A stretch of DNA of 8,197 bases from Chitinophagaceae bacterium (GTDB lineage: Bacteria > Bacteroidota > Bacteroidia > Chitinophagales > Chitinophagaceae). This document shows, piece by piece, positions 6,240-8,197 of this stretch. Every line of letters begins with the position of its first letter. The first letter of the stretch is position 1. The position numbers and the translations under genes were made by a program. The notes under the pieces are model-generated. The model was not told the origin of the DNA and made no database searches. It was given only the letters and a program-made list of their open reading frames with translations. The stretch covers positions 1-8,197 of the forward strand of contig JAGOUF010000079.1 of the NCBI GenBank assembly GCA_018061385.1, given 5' to 3'.

Positions 6240-6800
6240 CTATTTAGTTGCAAATAAATGGATAGATATTGCTACTTCTGGTACTGTATATTTTGTTGCA
6301 ATTGGCAACAATCTTGAATCTATAGTAAAAAATGCTTGTGCAAAAAACTTATTGCCGTCTGCATTTCTAACATATGCAGGAAATTTCATTGGAATTGTAG
6401 TGCCTTTAACGGTTAAATTTCCAGCAATTTCAAGTGCTGTTTCCGTTGTGTAGGTTACACTAGAAATTTCAAAAGTTGCTTCTGGATTTTTTTCAGTTTC
6501 AAAAAAATCGGCACTTTTTAAATGGCCTTCTAATTTTGCTCCAGCACCATCAGTAACTTTTAAACCTGCAATATCAATGGTAAATTTACCACCTGTTAAT
6601 TTGCCACCATCCATTGTTAAAGTTCCATTTTTTAATGGAAAATAGCCCGGGTGATAACCACCTTTTTTTGCCCCAACCCACTCAACTTTAGATTCTGTTG
6701 TAGTAGTGTAAGTGTCGCCAGTTGCTTTTGGTGTGGCTGGTTTAAACGAAAATAACGTGGTTGCCAATGCTGCAAATCCAATAATAAAAGCTTTTTTCAT
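6240..6800 (-). CDS. Secreted YceI-family protein (lipid/isoprenoid-binding type)
   Basis: A 186-residue exported protein. MKKAFIIGFAALATTLFSF is a signal peptide, with cleavage likely around residues 20-26. The rest is the YceI beta-barrel domain: SKVEWVGAKKGGYHPGYFPLKNGTL at the N-terminus (first strand and loop), GGKFTIDIAGLKVTD, then LEGHLKSADFFETEKNPEATFEISSV (the family's best-conserved part), then AGNLTVKGTTIPMKFPA and a final strand VPEVAISIHLFATK. The family is known from structures that hold isoprenoid or other long hydrophobic ligands. The physiological role in Bacteroidota is unclear, so no specific function is assigned. The length is normal and the gene intact. It has an A-rich leader without Shine-Dalgarno sequence, a candidate promoter upstream and its own terminator, so it looks like a single-gene unit. 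Confidence 0.93.
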   Translation of the reverse strand: MKKAFIIGFAALATTLFSFKPATPKATGDTYTTTTESKVEWVGAKKGGYHPGYFPLKNGTLTMDGGKLTGGKFTIDIAGLKVTDGAGAKLEGHLKSADFFETEKNPEATFEISSVTYTTETALEIAGNLTVKGTTIPMKFPAYVRNADGNKFFAQAFFTIDSRLLPIATKYTVPEVAISIHLFATK

Positions 6801-6820
6801 GATTTTTTTGTTTTGAATTT

Positions 6821-6853
6821 CGAAAATAGATGATTTGCATGTATATACATCAA
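6821..6853 (-). promoter_or_regulatory. Candidate promoter of the YceI-family gene, with a palindrome in its spacer
   Basis: On the minus strand, TTG (6851-6853) is followed after 22 bases by TATTTTCG (6821-6828), seven of eight positions of TAnnTTTG. The leader would be about 15-20 bases. The spacer contains ATGTATATACAT (6839-6850), a perfect 12-base dyad next to the TTG that could bind a regulator. Both signals are weak in AT-rich DNA. Confidence 0.3.
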
Positions 6854-6914
6854 TTGTGCCAACTTTTTCCCAATTTCAAAAATTTAGAGGTTTAGAGTTA
6901 AATGAATATTTTTT

Positions 6915-7331
6915 TTACAAATTGTTGAAAAACGGCAATATTCTATTTTTGAATTCAGCCGGAATGCCAGTTTTTTCTTTACTGGTTGAATTGATAAAAT
7001 ACAAAACTACTTTACCAATGGTTAGTAATTTTTCACTTTCGTTGTATACTTCTTGATGAAATTCAATTTTATGATCGGTGGGTAATTCTTTTAAAATTGT
7101 TTTAATGGTTAATAAATCATCATAATGTGCAGGGCGTAAAAATTTGGTATGCAAATCAACAATTGGCATGATGATGCCCATTGTTTCTAATTCTTTATAA
7201 GTAAAACCAAGTTGACGAATACTTTCGGCTCTTCCTACTTCAAAGTATTGAGCATAATTGCCATGATAAACCACATTCATTTGATCTGTTTCGGCGTAGC
7301 GAACCCTAATTTTTGTAATGCTCTCGTACAT
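6915..7331 (-). CDS. Acyl-CoA thioesterase, YbgC/4-hydroxybenzoyl-CoA thioesterase type (hotdog fold)
   Basis: A cytosolic thioesterase that hydrolyses an acyl-CoA to the free acid and CoA. I start it at ATG 7331 (138 residues, MYESITKIRVRYAETDQM), which fits the family's usual start just before the first strand. A longer GTG start at 7361 would lie inside the upstream terminator hairpin. The active-site segment is clear: RYAETDQMNVVYHGNYAQYFEVGR, with catalytic D16 and the following H23 and Y26 on the hotdog helix. Later strands include DLHTKFLRPAHYDDLLTIKT and GKVVLYFINSTSKEKTGIP. The natural substrate cannot be read from the sequence; relatives act on short-chain, aromatic or ACP-bound acyl groups. 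The gene follows the P5C dehydrogenase terminator. I find no clear promoter, so it may depend on readthrough or an unrecognised signal. Confidence 0.9.
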   Translation of the reverse strand: MYESITKIRVRYAETDQMNVVYHGNYAQYFEVGRAESIRQLGFTYKELETMGIIMPIVDLHTKFLRPAHYDDLLTIKTILKELPTDHKIEFHQEVYNESEKLLTIGKVVLYFINSTSKEKTGIPAEFKNRILPFFNNL

Positions 7332-7351
7332 GTAACAAAATGTTTTTTTGT

Positions 7352-7384
7352 AAAAAAACACCGTTTGAAAAACAAACGGTGTTT
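7352..7384 (-). terminator. Rho-independent terminator of the P5C dehydrogenase gene
   Basis: AAACACCGTTTG (7356-7367) pairs perfectly with CAAACGGTGTTT (7373-7384) around five As: a 12-base stem. On the minus strand it is followed by a T run (complement of the As at 7352-7358). It lies 17 bases after the dehydrogenase stop codon. Confidence 0.92.
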
Positions 7385-7401
7385 AATAATTGTGTTATAA
7401 A

Positions 7402-8196
7402 TTAAGCTTCTTGTAAAAATGGATAACCATAATCTGTTGGAGGATTAAAAGTCTCTTTAATTGTTCTTGCACTTAACCAACGATATAAATTTAAAGCACT
7501 TCCTGCTTTATCGTTTGTGCCACTTGCCCTTGCACCACCAAAAGGTTGCTGACCAACAACTGCACCTGTAGGTTTATCGTTTACATAAAAATTACCAGCA
7601 GCATTGCGAAGCTTATTTGTTGCCAATTCAACTGCATTTCTATCTGTTGCAATTACTGCACCTGTTAATGCATAAGGAGATGTAGCATCTACCAATTCTA
7701 ATGTTTTTTCAAAATCGTTGGCAGGATAAATGTAAATGGTTAAAACTGGGCCAAAGATTTCCTCACACATGGTTGTATATTTTGCATCTGTAGTTTCAAT
7801 AATTGTTGGTTGAATAAAGTAACCTTCTTTTTTACTGCATTCTCCACCTACTAAAATTGAAGCAGATTTACTGCGTTTTGCCTTATCTATATACGATTTA
7901 ATTTTATCGAAACTTTTTTCATCAATCACAGCATTTACAAAATTGGTAAAGTCTTCTGTTGTGCCCATTTTCATGCTATTAACGCCAGCAATTAATTTTT
8001 TCTTCACTGCCGTTGCAATATTGCTTGGAATGTATGCTCTTGATGCAGCACTACATTTTTGTCCCTGAAATTCAAATGCACCTCTTAATAATGCAGTAGC
8101 AACAACATCGGCATTGGCAGTTTTGTGTGCAATTACAAAATCTTTACCACCAGTTTCTCCTACAATTCTTGGATAGGTTTTGTACTTAGCCATATT
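7402..8196 (-). CDS. pruA: 1-pyrroline-5-carboxylate dehydrogenase (L-glutamate gamma-semialdehyde dehydrogenase), C-terminal part
   Basis: NAD-dependent aldehyde dehydrogenase that oxidises glutamate gamma-semialdehyde (from pyrroline-5-carboxylate) to glutamate, the second step of proline breakdown. The frame runs off the right edge: an Asn codon precedes the first visible Met, so that Met is internal. About 265 residues are seen, the C-terminal half of a roughly 540-residue protein. Catalytic landmarks are the Glu of IVGETGGKDF and the nucleophilic Cys of FQGQKCSAASRAYIP (codon 8053-8055). Also present are EEIFGPVLTIYIY and, near the end, NFYVNDKPTGAVVGQQPFGGARASGTNDKAG, which is characteristic of P5C dehydrogenases. 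The wording of these motifs matches the ALDH4-type stand-alone enzyme, not the bifunctional PutA, since the protein ends soon after the dehydrogenase domain at FLQEA. No proline dehydrogenase is visible here. Confidence 0.92.
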   Translation of the reverse strand, partial: NMAKYKTYPRIVGETGGKDFVIAHKTANADVVATALLRGAFEFQGQKCSAASRAYIPSNIATAVKKKLIAGVNSMKMGTTEDFTNFVNAVIDEKSFDKIKSYIDKAKRSKSASILVGGECSKKEGYFIQPTIIETTDAKYTTMCEEIFGPVLTIYIYPANDFEKTLELVDATSPYALTGAVIATDRNAVELATNKLRNAAGNFYVNDKPTGAVVGQQPFGGARASGTNDKAGSALNLYRWLSARTIKETFNPPTDYGYPFLQEA

Positions 8197-8197
8197 C

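Noticed and set aside
6835..7056. Plus-strand open frame of 73 codons
   Set aside because: It overlaps the end of the thioesterase gene antisense; no promoter, ribosome site or recognisable protein is seen.
7332..7361. GTG at 7361 as the thioesterase start, adding ten residues
   Set aside because: It lies within the stem of the dehydrogenase terminator, and the added residues (MFFYKKTFCY) do not fit the family start; ATG 7331 does.
7212..7400. Plus-strand open frame of 62 codons
   Set aside because: It is antisense to the thioesterase start and runs through the dehydrogenase terminator, so it is a chance open frame.

Overview
This window is AT-rich, tightly packed DNA from a bacterium of the phylum Bacteroidota, most likely a Chitinophagaceae-like lineage. 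Four things suggest this: A-rich leaders with no Shine-Dalgarno sequence; candidate promoters that fit the Bacteroidota pattern (TTG, then 17-23 bases, then TAnnTTTG); an ECF sigma factor paired with a membrane-anchored beta-barrel protein; and a short, Bacteroidota-type AMP nucleosidase. The genus assignment rests on recalled family resemblance, not on a search.

Layout: Positions 2-2665 (+) form a sugar-use pair: the C-terminal half of a sodium/solute (SGLT-like) symporter, cut by the window edge, then a secreted family 43 glycoside hydrolase. Positions 2673-3104 (-) hold a lone HsdR_N-type PD-(D/E)xK domain protein. It converges on the hydrolase with only 7 bases between them. Positions 3189-3959 (+) encode a short AMP nucleosidase, divergent from the nuclease-like gene. 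Positions 3960-4109 form a convergent junction with a 14-base palindrome and two terminator hairpins. Positions 4110-6052 (-) form a translationally coupled two-gene operon: an ECF sigma factor with a TTG start, then a protein with a short cytoplasmic N-terminus, one inner-membrane helix, a long polar linker and a C-terminal outer-membrane beta-barrel. Positions 6240-6800 (-) encode a secreted YceI-family protein with its own terminator. Positions 6915-7331 (-) encode a hotdog-fold acyl-CoA thioesterase. Positions 7402-8196 (-) are the C-terminal half of 1-pyrroline-5-carboxylate dehydrogenase, cut by the window edge and ending at a strong terminator.

How the genes fit together: the symporter and hydrolase plausibly act in sequence, with the hydrolase releasing pentose-type sugars and the symporter importing them. 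The sigma factor and barrel protein look like a cell-envelope signalling unit in which the barrel protein may also hold the sigma factor. The other genes (purine nucleotide breakdown, thioesterase, YceI, proline catabolism) are housekeeping or single-gene units separated by terminators. I see no mobile element, CRISPR array, tRNA or rRNA. The most interesting item is the sigma factor with its apparent trans-envelope partner; the rest is fairly ordinary Bacteroidota chromosome.
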